Positions 10,672 through 21,107 are shown, numbered from the stretch's first letter. The stretch: DNA of 30,082 bases from Chromera velia (GCA_018398765.1 JAHBMJ010000443.1:124778-154859); one strand, 5' to 3'. Translations and numbers: made by a program. The notes: generated from the letters alone by a model not told the origin.

Positions 10672-10966
10672 TGTAGGCTAGCTACGAGCGGTGAGTACGC
10701 GACGGGCCCGCGGAGTGGCGGAGCCACGAGGCCGGCAGCGCCGCGGCGATGCACGCACAGACTTCAATAAGTGTGGCTTGGCGCAGGACTGAATAAAGTG
10801 ACATCGATCTGCATGCATTCGAATTAGCTAACGATCGCTAACGATCGTTGGACTGGCTTGATCGAAGGAACAATGTACAAACCTCTCTAGGTCAAACTCT
10901 TATAGTCTATGAACTCTGAATGCACATCGTTAGCGTTGAGAGTTCTAGCCCCGTATTCTGCTTACA
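10672..10966 (+). repeat. 3' long terminal repeat
   Basis: The same length as the 5' LTR, differing by eye at about 15 positions, 12 of them transitions. AATAAA is at 10792-10797. The end TTACA is followed directly by GAGGG. Confidence 0.93.
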
Positions 10967-10971
10967 GAGGG
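10967..10971. repeat. Target-site duplication, right copy (GAGGG)
   Basis: Matches the five bases before the 5' LTR, showing both ends belong to a single insertion event. Confidence 0.88.
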
Positions 10972-11387
10972 GATATAGATCGATAGTCTTTGGGCGTATG
11001 CACTGTACACGACACGTGCGCAGTGCGCGCCCACCCCCGTGTATACTGATTGACCGATTCCGCACATGCATATGCCGGCCATGCATGCACCATGCATGCA
11101 TCTGAAAGAAACAAGGTGCGCATGTATATATGCAAGTTAGTAATTTAGATGCGCTCTCAACGTAGTAACCTGGACACAAGAACAATGTTCGAGTCAAGCG
11201 ACTTACGATGTACATCTGTTCCTCTTCCAGGCTTCGTCGCTTCGAGCTAACAGTATATATATATCAATCCGAAGATTGGAAACTCGTCCATGTGAATCCT
11301 TTCTCTACCCCACTGTGACTTTTCTTTGTCATCTATTGTGCAAGTCACTAAACTAGCAGTGCAGACCTCATGAGAGAGTGGCCTGGT

Positions 11388-11519
11388 GTGACTGGCAGAA
11401 TGTGGCACTACTACGGTCCTGATGTGAGTGGCAGGATGTACTACCAAGGTCTTGATGTGAGTGGCAGGATGTACTACCAAGGTCTTGATGTGAGTGGCAG
11501 GATGTGGCACTACGATCCC
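11388..11519. repeat. 33-bp minisatellite, four units
   Basis: Units start at about 11388, 11421, 11454 and 11487. The two central units are identical (GATGTGAGTGGCAGGATGTA...); the outer ones diverge at the 3' half, where GTGGCAC replaces GTACTAC. Because 33 is a multiple of three, the array is open in one frame as an 11-residue repeat (DVSGRMYYQGL), but no flanking coding evidence supports translation. Confidence 0.9.
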
Positions 11520-11837
11520 CCCTACCCAATGTGGCAGACGATGTCTAATCGAGAGCCGTCTACCTTCTTTGGGAAAGTCAGTCTTCTCTTCCTTTTCCGT
11601 TTCTCTTCAGTCATTGTGTGCTTTCCACCGCTTTTCTATATGTAAGTGGGGAGCGCGACGATGGAAAGAAGAAAACGACCATATGCACTCAATACTTGCC
11701 AGGGCACACTCACGCTGTATGAATTTTCTCCTGTCCACATGTGTTGTCGGGGAGGTTGTGAGCGATTTTCAATGCCCCCCCCACACTTTGGCCTTCGTGT
11801 ATCGATCGTACAAGTATGCATGCAACACTGTCACAGT

Positions 11838-11925
11838 ACATACATATATATACATCTTCCGTTTTGAGATTCGCTCCCTGATGCATATATACATATATAT
11901 ACATATATATGTATGTGGGTGCATG
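11838..11925. repeat. TACATATA-type microsatellite
   Basis: Alternating TACATATATA/GTATGTG words with near-palindromic symmetry; simple sequence only. Confidence 0.7.
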
Positions 11926-12475
11926 TGTGTGACTGTGTGACTGCAGGATGGGAGGGAAGTGATCCCTCCATCTCTATAAAGAGTCAGATTTGAAGGAGGC
12001 CCCAGAGAAGTACAAACACGTACGTAGGAAAGATTTGCGTCGAGCTTAGCTTTCATTTACTGCATGCATGGGTGTCTTCTTTTAAGGGTGCTTCCCGTAT
12101 GCACAGCACATGGGTGCGTGGCATGTCTCGATCGTTCTGTGCGATCGAATTGATGCCGAAGCAGCAGAGGACAATGTCTCGATCTGCATGAGTTCGTCTG
12201 CGACTCTTTCTCTCCCAATGGCTGTGCAAACCTCCATGCATGCGTTGACTTTGAGGTTTTCCAAACCTTGATGGTTCCTTTGACGCCCTTGGTCCATGCT
12301 TTGCTTTTTCGTTTTTTCAATCTGTTGGTGTATGCGTCCACCTATGTCTTTCTGTTGCCTTTTGTCGTGCAACCATTGATTTGCTCACTCCCTTATTATC
12401 ACAAAAATGTCGTGCGTGCGTACGTGCAGTCACTCCCCTGGAGATGGTGGTGCACTGGGGGAAAAAGGATAATAG

Positions 12476-13135
12476 ACCCACCATGGCAAACAGACAACCA
12501 CCAAACAAGCGCTTGATCAGTCCAGGACTTTCCTTGCGACAAGCCCTGCTGGTACCCTGATCAAGCTTGAAACCGAACTGAAGGCATGTGACGTTGCCAA
12601 CAAACGTATGATTCCCTCCCCCAAGTTCTAGAGAGTCTTTCTGAGAGGGTCACTCTCTCCCCTCCAGTTCTCTTTTACAGAGATACAATCACTGATGGCT
12701 TCTTTCAGTACCAACCTGGGAGTGGCAAGTGGTTTCGTGGTTTACGACACTCTGATAGATAAGCTCAAAGCCGACTTGACTGAGCAAAAGACGGTGGTAT
12801 TGCGACAGATCTTCCAGAAAAGACTCAAACCAGACAGACACAACGTCGCCGCGTTCAGAGATGTGTGGAAAGCCCTGAACCCCGAGAGGCACCCGGAAGT
12901 TGTGAGTCAAAAGAAAACGGCTTCCACATTGCTCAGAGAGATGCAAGAGCAGCTGGAGGGCGTGATGGCCTTCCGTCGGGGGAGCTTGGTACAATTCAAT
13001 AAGTGCGTTTCATGGGAGGAATTTTTGGATTTCTATCGGTTCACGTGCGCGTGCTCAGTAGAGAGAAGAGAAGCACTGATTCCGATTCTGGTCTCCATCT
13101 GGGATCTTGACATCGCCCCTGCAAGAAAGGATTGA
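12476..13135 (+). CDS. Calcyphosin-like EF-hand-family protein, partial
   Basis: Two exons can be joined: up to 12605 (donor C|GTATGA) and 12681-13135 (acceptor TTTTACAG). The phase-1 splice is in frame and avoids the stops in the 75-nt intron. The body matches the C-terminal half of calcyphosin-type proteins: a HPEVVSQKKT segment, then a variable linker and VSWEEFLDFYRF with IWDLD at the end (family pattern: HPxVxSG, ...EEFxxYY...xxWxL). The usual Asp-rich EF-hand calcium loops are not evident, so calcium binding is doubtful. There is no in-frame ATG in the first exon, so the true start lies upstream, or at ATG 12695 in the second exon. The ORF ends at TGA 13133, while the next frame continues openly. 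The family call comes from motif memory only. Confidence 0.5.
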
Positions 13136-13976
13136 CCCGTCCCTTCTCCCCGTAGACACCCACGAACTAAAAACGAAACGGCTCGACCCGATTGATGCAG
13201 AGCCTTTCTTAAAAGAGGCGATGCTCAGAGCCGCGGTCGCTCAGTCGGCAGAAAGAGAGGCAGAGGCGGAGGGAGAGGGAGACGGCAAGTGGATAAAGGG
13301 TGCGCAAACAGACAAAGAAAGAGATTTGATAGGCATGAACGTGCACCCGATTGACGGAGAGCCTCTCTCAAAAGAGGTGATGCTCAGAGCCTCCGAGTCC
13401 CCAGCCATGCACCTAGATAGTCATCCTAACTTTGCCTCTTCCCTAGAGGGGGCAGTAGCCTAAGGCGCAGGAGCCTCCCTGTCTCCTTCTCCACCCGCAG
13501 ATGCTGCAAAAGAGACTCTATGTCCGAAGGAAAATGGGGCACGAGGGGAGGGGCCCCTGTCTGAGGCTGACAGCGGTCTGATGGACCAGAAGAGTAACAA
13601 AAGTCAAGCAATCCACCCTCAAAAGAATTTGAAAGAACAAACATCTCTCTCTGACCCAGGTGATACCATGGACACCTCCCGATCTGGAGAGGCATTTTCC
13701 AAATTGGAGATGCGGAGCAGCAGCAGCACAAAAGACTCTCTCGAGAAAAGGGAGGTAGAGGATGGAAGGGTGGAGGCTTCCGGAGTTGGAGCAAAAGAAG
13801 ACAAGCTTCACCCCACAAAGATCTGCGACACAGTAGCAGACGATGAAGCGCAAAAGCCAAGTGAAGCGGTGAAGCCCACTGACTCTCACCCTCACCCTGC
13901 CACCCAGCCACATCTTCCCGCCAATGGTCGGTCCATTTGGTTTGCTTTCTTTCAACATTTGGCTTCTTTCTTCTGA
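13107..13976 (+). CDS. Unrecognised low-complexity ORF with one in-frame TAA
   Basis: The frame is open from 13107 to 13976 except for TAA at 13461. It overlaps the calcyphosin-like ORF by 29 bases in a +1 frame, so it may be its C-terminal tail reached by an unseen intron or a frameshift. It is rich in Glu, Lys, Ser and Pro, with no domain recognised. A 15-residue motif occurs twice (PIDAEPFLKEAMLRA and PIDGEPLSKEVMLRA; DNA copies at 13187-13232 and 13346-13391). The last ~20 residues turn hydrophobic (WFAFFQHLASFF), which may be read-through into an intron rather than a real terminus. Confidence 0.4.
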
Positions 13977-14143
13977 TTTGCTTGCTTGGCCTGCATGTTG
14001 CAGCTGCGGGAGCTCTCAGACTTTCTTTACTCTTTACAGAGCAAGCGAACAGCCATGCCCACTGCTGATTATTCTACGTACAAGACTTCTTGTGCGTCTC
14101 TGAATGGACTTTGAATTTGTGAGCAGGTGCCCTGCACCCCGCT

Positions 14144-14992
14144 ATGGATGCCCCTCCCAAGATGCTGAAGCAGTCCGTTAAGATGATGAAGGGAATGTCT
14201 CCAGACGACCTGAAGAGAATGCAGGAGATGGCAGTGAACATGAAGTCCTCGAGGGGGGCAGCAACAGGGGCAGGGGTGCCCAGCACTGCCACCGCTGGTG
14301 CAGGCGACTCTCCGTCCTCTTCCTCTTCCTCCTCAGCAAAGGTAAGGGGGTGGGAGGGAGGATGGGAATAATTTGATTACTCTAGCTCTCCGCCATTCTT
14401 CTGCTCCGAGTCGCTGAAGTGATTTCTCACTCGCGATTGTCCGGACGGCTTTAGCGACCGAAGAAGGACGCTTTGCTGTCTGTCTGTCTGTCGGTCGGTC
14501 GGTCGGCCTGTCTATCCGACTTGCTTGAGTGCTTTAAAGTCTTTCTGCTTTCTTTTTGGTTTCTTTCTCTCCCATAATTCTATGCCCCCTTTTTTGTTGC
14601 CAAATGAAAAATCTTCTCTGCACCTCTTCCTTCCGATCCGTCCCTTCTTTTTGAAATGTCTGCGTCTCTTCTCTTCTCTTCTATCCCCGATCGGGTTCTC
14701 CCACCCGGCCACTATTGGTTGCTCTTTTTTTGCCTTTTTCTGTTTGCAGGGTTCTGTCGAGAGCGAAAGTGCATGCGGCCAGGAGCGCGACTTTTCGGGT
14801 TCGGAGACGCTCTTCTCGGAGACGGCTGTTGGTTGTGTGGGAGGTAGTATGCAAATCTTTAAGATGAAGGCAGAGAGCATCTGCGCTGCTGCTGCGCAGA
14901 CAGTGATTCGTCTCTCACAGGGAGACTGCATGTTGTCTTTTCGTGCGGCAACAACAAGACTGGAGAAGATTGTGGTCGAGGGCTTTATAGCC
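14144..14992 (+). CDS. Two-exon Met/Ser-rich ORF of unknown function
   Basis: Exons 14144-14341 (donor AAAG|GTAAGG) and 14750-14992 (acceptor TGTTTGCAG, donor GCC|GTAAGG) join in phase 0 without stops. An acceptor-like GTGAGCAG lies just before ATG 14144, so upstream exons or a 5' UTR intron are likely. The first exon begins with a helix rich in Met and Lys (KMMKGMSPDDLKRMQEMA), a pattern seen at the ends of some co-chaperone and TPR proteins, then a Ser run. The second exon has no recognised domain. The following exon could not be fixed: the frame-compatible acceptors before the kinase-like ORF are weak. It may be the N-terminal part of that gene. Confidence 0.45.
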
Positions 14993-15036
14993 GTAAGGTT
15001 CTTCGCCTTTTCTCTGCGTTCTGTGAAGACACTCTC

Positions 15037-16122
15037 ATGGCAATGACCGAGAAGAAGTTTTACCCGACAGAAGTCATTGCAATGAGCAGGAACCTTGTCG
15101 TGTTTGGAGTTCGGGTGGAAGGGACAGAGGAGCCAATGGTTGTCAAGCTCTGACGTGGTGGCGGGCCTTCATCTGCCAAGGTGATGGCTCACATGAAAGC
15201 ATTTGAGAGAGCACGTGAGGCCCCGTTCCCTCCCCCAGGCCCCAAGCTCTCCCTCATGTCCCCGCCAGAAATCCTCCCCGTCCCTTCCACAGCGTTTTCT
15301 GTAGTGCTTGAAGAGGATGGAGGCCTAACGCTGTCTGACTTTGATGCCCTCCTAAGGGGAAAGCCCCTCCAGTCCTTCGGTCGTATGTTTCTTCGCGCCG
15401 TTCACTGTCTCCATCAGACCGAGTATGCACACAGAAATCTGAAGCCATCGAAGGTTTTTCCCTCCGGGAAATTGTTCGACTTGGGTTTCGTGCTTCCCTT
15501 AGACTGTCTTGAGATGGGAGTGAAGATTTGGTACGTAGAGGAAAAATTGGAAGAGACAGACGCGTGGGGAACTAGAAAAAACTTCTGTATGCCTCCCGAT
15601 GCAGCAAAGTTTCTTGGCGTCACGGAGGAATTTTTGCTTCCCAACATGCTCTTCACTCTGTCTGGCAAGCTGAACGGATTCTCCACCCCCTTACCTGCGA
15701 CAGATGTGCCTCCACTCGAGAATAGGCAGCGTGTGCATGAAATGGAGGTCTCCCCCCTTAGGGGAAAATCCGCAGATGCATGGGCCGCGGGGTTGACCAT
15801 TCTCTACGCAGTCACTCTGATGAGCCTTCCAGCTGTCCTTGGCGTAGAAGGGCGCGTTTTCCAGGGAAAAGCGTGGAAGAACCTGTCCTCTCACAGGCAA
15901 GCATATTTCTCTGTGTTGGATCTGCCGAAACAGCAGAAGTCTGTCAGCCCGAATTCCCCCAGCCAAGTCGTGCCTTGCATTTCAGAAGCATTTCGTAAGG
16001 CAGGCTTGGACGTGCGCCTTGCTGGGCTCCTGGATGTGAGAGCGTTCAAAAGACTCTCTCTTACACAGGCAATGGAGTTGCTCTCTAAGTCTTCTCTCTC
16101 TGAAAGTTGCCAGTTTCATTAA
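15037..16122 (+). pseudogene. Protein-kinase-like ORF (pseudokinase) with in-frame TGA
   Basis: The frame is open from before 15037 to TAA 16122, except TGA at 15151. The N-lobe has MVVKL (beta-3 Lys at 15145) without an obvious glycine loop, then a helix-C-like MAHMKAFERARE. The catalytic loop reads YAHRNLKPSKV (15424-15456): the catalytic Asp is Asn (AAT, 15436) and the metal-binding Asn is Lys. The next motif is DLG (15478), with Asp kept. C-lobe landmarks ADAWAAG (about 15772) and RLSLTQAMEL near the end are present. So the fold is a kinase, but phosphotransfer is unlikely. The TGA between the beta-3 strand and helix C makes this either a pseudogene or a gene with an unusual intron. Its relation to the exons at 14144-14992 is unresolved. 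Confidence 0.55.
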
Positions 16123-16368
16123 TTCTGCAGTAACAGATGTCAGATTATGCATGTATGAGTGCTTCGTGACGAGCAAAAAAAATTTATTCGCATTCTCAGA
16201 AGGAAGCGGGAGGGCAATTTTGGCTAGGCAGGATATTTTAGAGGCAGACAATAACGGAGCGAGAGAAGGAGGGAGAAGGAAATTTTTAAATTCAGGGAAG
16301 GAGGAACAAAGAGGGTGAGGAAGGGAACGTTGTTTACTGGTGGGAGCCTCTTCTATTCCGCACTTTGT

Positions 16369-16535
16369 GAGAACCTCTTGCTGTGAAAAACCACGCAGAA
16401 ACAACCAGAGCCCATGCACCTGTGACCAGCCCCTCCTCACACTCTCTGAGAGCTTCTTGCAGTATAAGAAGCCACGAGAGAATAACCAGGGCCCATGTAC
16501 TTATAACCAACCCCCCCCCGCACCCTCTGGGAGCT
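16369..16535. repeat. Degenerate ~80-bp tandem repeat
   Basis: Two full units start near 16369 and 16448 with a partial third at 16529, each beginning GAG(A)GCTTC-like. In one frame they read as a ~27-residue repeat (NNQSPCTCDQP versus NNQGPCTYNQP). No splice or start signal supports expression. Confidence 0.6.
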
Positions 16536-16572
16536 TCACGCCATTACTTGCATGGGGAGAGAACATGTGCTA

Positions 16573-17477
16573 AGAGTAGTGCGTGCCGGTCTGGAAGTCG
16601 CCTTTGTTAATGGTTGATGGTACACTGAGCATCGCTTATCTCCTATAGCTGCACAATCACTCTTTGTCCCGTTCTGCTCCGCTCTGACGGAAACCGTGAG
16701 ACTGCGCAGGATCTGTATATTGAAGGAGCGTTTTGCCAGTTAGATCTCCTTGATGGAGCGCTCCGACAAAAGCCGCTGTGGAAGCACGAGAGAGAGAGGG
16801 GGGGGGAGGGGGTTGTAATCTTTTCAGAGTGGTCGAAAATGTTGTAAGGAGGCATGGCCCGATTTTCCAGCTGGTCAGTAAGAAAAGGGGGCCTCGAGAT
16901 TTTCTTTGTTGACCTCTTATGTGACTCTCTATTTCTCTGGTCTCGATTTAGTCTCCCTGCTTTCTTTTCAGTGCCTGACTACCCCCTTACATGTTCCCAT
17001 GTGTACATAACAACTTGTATGTACGGGGTAATGTCTGTCTGTTTCCTCATAATGAAGCCTGACAGTCTTTTTGTGGCACCACATTGTGTTTGCTGCGGAG
17101 CTTTATGAGCTGTCACGGTGGTTGCAAACCTTAAGATAATTCTGTGGCGCATTCATTCATGTGATCAAACTTGCATGCAGTGTGTGATGGCCGCAAAACA
17201 TCCCAACGGTGCTTCCAGGAAAGGCACTTCTCGGGCTGTTTGCTCCGAGAAGCAAACAGAGTGTCTTAGCGGTGCTGCAGCTCCCCTCACCCAAGGACTC
17301 AAGGGCGGCACTGCGATTTAGAGAGGCAGGTGGAAGCTCGAACGGCATCACAGAAGACCATCCATATTGAAAACATACAGCGCTGCGGGTAGGGGACAGA
17401 ATTAAGTTCTGATGATATGCTTACCTACATCCTTCGCAGGGATTTGGTGCGTGCCATAATTCTTTCTAGGGATTGCT
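16573..17477. other. No gene recognised; one small stem-loop
   Basis: Short ORFs only. A perfect 8-bp inverted repeat CTTCTCGG / CCGAGAAG with a 10-base loop sits at 17227-17252; it has no T-run after it and may be chance. Confidence 0.4.
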
Positions 17478-17478
17478 G

Positions 17479-17562
<84 letters not shown>

Positions 17563-17657
17563 GTATATGTGTGTGTGTGTGTGTGTATGTATGTGTGTGC
17601 GCGTGTACGCGTATATATGTATGTGTGTGTATGTGTGTGTATGTGTGTGTGTATGTA

Positions 17658-17690
<33 letters not shown>

Positions 17691-17694
17691 ATGT
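17478..17694. repeat. Long (CT)n-(GT)n-(ATGT)n compound microsatellite
   Basis: About 50 bases of CT followed by about 160 bases of GT with ATGT and GCGC interruptions. The long Val/Cys ORFs and His/Thr ORFs over it are artefacts of the repeat. Confidence 0.95.
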
Positions 17695-18534
17695 TCGTAG
17701 CATGCCTTTCCTTGCCTCTTACCTTTCCGTGCCTTGCCGTTCAATCAAGTCCATACCAGGGTTTCTGTTTATCAGCTCATTCAGAGCTGCACCATATCTG
17801 TGTACGTGTGAATGACAGCAGATCAGCTTCTACAAGCTCGAGGAGAGGAAAAGCGTCTGAAAAGTTGCAGTCTGTGAAAGTCTGTCTTCTCTCATTCATT
17901 TATTCATTCATTCTTTCTCTCTTTCTTTCTTTCTTTCTTTCTTTCTTTTTCTTTTGTTTCTCCCTGTGTTCTCCTCTTTTTTTGTGTTTCTCTCTGTTGT
18001 TTTCCGTCTCTCTGAATCTACATTGTTCTATTATTTCTCCCTTTTCCTGCCTGTGTCTATCTGTCTGTCTGTTTGGCTTTTTGTCTGTTTACCTGTTTGC
18101 CTGTCTTTCTGTGTTTCCTTCTTTCTTCCTCTCCCTGTCTGTGTGTCTGTCTCTCTTTGTATTTTTATTTCGTTTCCAAATCGCATGTGAAAGAGAAAAG
18201 AAAAAAAATGAAGACAAGAAGAAAAAGAGGTGTGATTCCTTCTGCCCTCCACGAGTGTTTTGCTCACCTAATTCCCGGAGACCTCCTCTCTTCTCTTCCA
18301 TCCCACCCCTCCGGCCTGCAGGGCCCGTCTGAGAAGGGCCGCTATGCTACCTCAAGCAGGGGTGGTTTCTTTGGGACTGCATGGGTGCATTCACTGCGAT
18401 CCGAGTTCTTCCCCATGGAAAGGATTTCTGCTCGACCTCCACGTCATGGTCAGCACAGATGCAGAGAAGTCGAGGCAGCTGCTCTGTCAGTCATTGAGTC
18501 ATATAATGATTTATCTGGCTGTCTTTCATGCTTT

Positions 18535-18605
18535 CACTCACTCACTTACTTATTTACTTGCTCGCTCTCTCACTCTCTCACTCACTCACTCACTCACTCA
18601 CTCTC
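18535..18605. repeat. (ACTC)n tract
   Basis: ACTC/ACTT units, the last seven nearly perfect. Similar ACTC runs occur near 29596 and 29845. Confidence 0.9.
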
Positions 18606-19035
18606 CAGCGTCTGAAACCTAGTCCTTTCTCTCAGTCCTCTAATTGCTCATCCAGTCGTTGCCTTCCCCCCCCTCTCTTCTGAGTGAGACAATTGAAGGA
18701 TCATTCAAGATTCAGCAGCTTATGCACCAGGGCATGCATTATCACTCCTGTGAAGATGGTTAAAGACGTCCTGACTCCAAGATGTCCCGCGCGAACCTCC
18801 ATCGACATGTTTCTGCGCGGGTGTGGATTGCATGTTGCCTTCCCCATGCGCTGCAGTCGCTCACTTGTGTCTTGCCCATCGTTCTTCTCTTCTGACATCA
18901 TGCAGGTCTCATAAGAAGAAGAACTCATGATGATGATGACAGAGAGAGGAGAGAGCGGCTCTCTATTCGACCGACTTTGCTGAGCAGAGGACTCGACTGC
19001 ATGGACGGACGAGGCAGCTAGAGTGAGTTCTTCTT

Positions 19036-19066
<31 letters not shown>
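19036..19066. repeat. (GGCA)n tract
   Basis: Seven perfect AGGC units, related to the ACAG arrays by single transitions. Confidence 0.92.
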
Positions 19067-19185
19067 ATAGAAGTCCACTCATACATGCACTCGTACGCAG
19101 AAAGACGCATATATATACACACATATGCACACAGATAGAGAGGGAGAGAGGTTAGACAGCCATGTGTATACAGTTGGACGGCCAG

Positions 19186-19353
19186 AAAGACAGACAGACA
19201 GACAGACAGGTAGACAGACAGACAGACAGACATGCAGGCAGGCAGGCAGGCAGACAGACAGACAGGCAGGCAGACAGACAGACAGACAGATAGACAGGCA
19301 GACAGACAGACAGACAGACAGGCAGATAGGCAGACAGGCAGACAGACAGACAG
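19186..19353. repeat. Third (ACAG)n array, with interspersed GGCA
   Basis: Imperfect ACAG and GGCA units, in the same strand orientation as the arrays at 3236 and 3546. Confidence 0.95.
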
Positions 19354-20743
19354 AGAACCAATACAGTTCTCTCTTCAGTCTTTGTCTCTTTCTCCCCATT
19401 TTTTGAAGTGTTTTTCAAAGGCCCTTTTCTTTGTATTGTTTTGAAAAAGGAAGCACCGGAGGTCTACCTGTGTCAGACAGCGCTGGCCTAACTTAGTCCA
19501 CTGGATCTTTTGCTGAATCCTCCCTCCTTTTTGTGATCGACCGAGCTGTGCAGGACGGAGAGCGCCTGACCTCAGGGTTTGGGACGCGAAGCTGTGTGAC
19601 GTCTTTGGGGTGTGAAGTTGTGAAGCCTGATTAAAGGAAGGGGAGAAGAGTCCGGAAAGAAGCCTGAGCACTCACACACCCATTCACATACTCTCATGAA
19701 GTCATGCACAAACTCATTCCCCGCCACAGAAAGTGAGAACAAGAGAAAAAACGGAAGTAGAGAGCATCATTCAGACAGATGAAAACGGAAACCTGACCGA
19801 CAAGTGCAGAGAGAGGAGTGGCCATGACCCTCGGAAACGAGGCTCATCCTCCGCCTGGAAATGGGTTTGCATGCTGTGCTGGCGGCTGTCACTGACAACC
19901 GGCCCGACTCTTCAGGATTAAGCAAGGTCAAACTTGTCGGTCAGAAGGCAGAAAGAAGATATCAAAACCAAAAACACAAAAAAATAGATAGAAAGGACGG
20001 ACCGAGGGGTGCCGCAGAGTGGGGGACTAGCTACGTTTCTCCACCCGGGGCTTCAGCTCCGTACGGGTTTGCATGCTGCCTCGGAATGAGGGTTAAGGGT
20101 AATTTACTTGCCGACCTTTTATTCGAATAAGGAAAGGCAGGCACAAGCATGGTACTAATGCTGTACAACGGAAACAAAAGAGAACGGAATGGGAGGGGTA
20201 GATAGACAGAACTTTCAGCACACATTCACTTCACGCACCCAGGCTCCCAAGCTTACGTACCCCATTTATCCCTCTCTGTGGCCCGGATTCAGTCATAGGA
20301 AAGGTCATGAATGTAGAAAAAGGGTAAAGAAGGGCTGCAGAACTTCAAAAAGCGGAAAGTGAGTCAACGTCTGTGTGTGTGCATCACAAAAAAAGAAGTG
20401 AAGGGCCTTCGAGCTGGATTAGGTGCCTCTTATTTTGGATTTGGCTCTGCATCCATGTGATTGGAACAAAATTTTGCCTGCCTCACTCTCACTCTATCTT
20501 GCTTCTCTCCAATGAAGCAGACTGCAAGGTTGTTTTTTTTTTGCGGTCACGTACCTGATCTCAGGTGAAAAATGCTTCTGCTTTTTGTATTTTCGATAAC
20601 AGCTCTGTGTGCATTCTCCCACAGCTTTATATTACAATACATTGGTTTCAAGAGTTGGTCATATGTCTGTTTGTGCCCTCTAATCTTTCTTTGACCTTCT
20701 CCCTCTAATCTTCATTCCATTGTCCCTCTCCTTGTTGTCTCAG

Positions 20744-21010
20744 GTCACTCACAGGTGGATCGAGCGTCTGCTGGTATTGCTGGAGGTGGGTTTGAGTCAC
20801 CAGATAAAGAAACCCGCAGAGAATGAGGCAGCAGGAGGGGCAGCCGAGGCCCCAGAGGAGGGAGCGAGGTAGTCGGGGACCACCCCCCAGAGTCCACTTC
20901 TGTTCTTAGACTTCTCCCTTTACAGCTCCCCGACTGCTCTGCCTTCTGAAGAGGGTGGGGATGCCAGTGCAGCCCCGTTAGAGCTCTCTCTATCCCTCTC
21001 ACCCTTCTAA
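20744..21010 (+). CDS. Two-exon fragment of an unrecognised gene
   Basis: The acceptor at 20743 is strong (a long pyrimidine tract then TCTCAG). Exon 20744-20868 reads as a predicted helix (RWIERLLVLLEVG) followed by an Ala/Glu/Gly-rich linker. It ends AG|GTAGTC, which removes an immediate TAG. A 57-nt intron with acceptor CCCTTTACAG leads to exon 20926-21010, joined in phase 2, continuing Ser/Pro/Glu-rich to TAA 21008. Exon 2 may instead leave by a donor near 20952. No family was recognised. It is probably part of the same exon series as the features downstream. Confidence 0.42.
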
Positions 21011-21107
21011 GAATCTCTGAGAGCCCTTTTTGCAGCTTTCATAGACCAGACCTGTATAGCAGTCGCAGTCCTATCCAAGGCTTCGCATTCAATGCACAAG
21101 TGGCTCC

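Larger units (their letters stand above)
4778..10966 (+). mobile_element. Ty3/gypsy chromovirus LTR retrotransposon, complete but decayed
   Basis: The element is 6189 bp, bounded by two 295-bp LTRs that begin TGTA and end TACA, and flanked by the 5-bp duplication GAGGG. Inside, in order, are a primer-binding site, gag with a CCHC knuckle, aspartic protease, RT, RNase H, integrase and a C-terminal chromodomain. The order RT-RNase H-integrase and the chromodomain place it among Ty3/gypsy chromoviruses. Everything from 5145 to 10355 is one reading frame, interrupted by stops at 6030, 6039, 9639 and 9867, so this copy should be non-autonomous. By eye the LTRs differ at about 15 of 295 positions, so the insertion is not recent. 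Confidence 0.95.
10972..12475. other. No gene; AT/GC-mixed intergenic DNA with short repeats
   Basis: Apart from the 33-bp minisatellite (11388-11519) and a TA-rich stretch, only short overlapping ORFs occur. Many GCATGCAT palindromic words are scattered at 11060-11100, 11815-11825 and 12060-12070. I cannot support an exon here, though acceptor-like CTGCAG occurs near 11942. Confidence 0.45.
17695..20743. other. Low-complexity region; no supported gene
   Basis: Contains (TTCA)/(TTTC) tracts at 17891-17955, TCTG words at 18056-18090, an (ACTC)n array at 18535-18605, a (GGCA)n array at 19036-19066 and an ACAG array at 19186-19353. A possible exon begins after CTGCAG at 18321 and is open in two frames, but I could not choose between them. 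From 19500 to 20740 I see only short ORFs. Confidence 0.45.

Noticed and set aside
10660..12500. Scattered GCATGCAT palindromes as protein-binding sites
   Set aside because: The words are short, self-complementary and spread through the window, including beside TA repeats; there is no consistent spacing.
15181..16122. Active Ser/Thr kinase
   Set aside because: The catalytic Asp is replaced by Asn and the following Asn by Lys, and no glycine-rich loop is visible.
17227..17252. Stem-loop as terminator or regulatory RNA
   Set aside because: An 8-bp stem without U-run or neighbour is expected by chance in 30 kb, and rho-independent terminators do not apply to a nuclear genome.
17417..18332. Val/Cys and His/Thr ORFs up to 267 codons
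   Set aside because: They run over CT/GT and TTTC microsatellites; composition follows the repeat unit.
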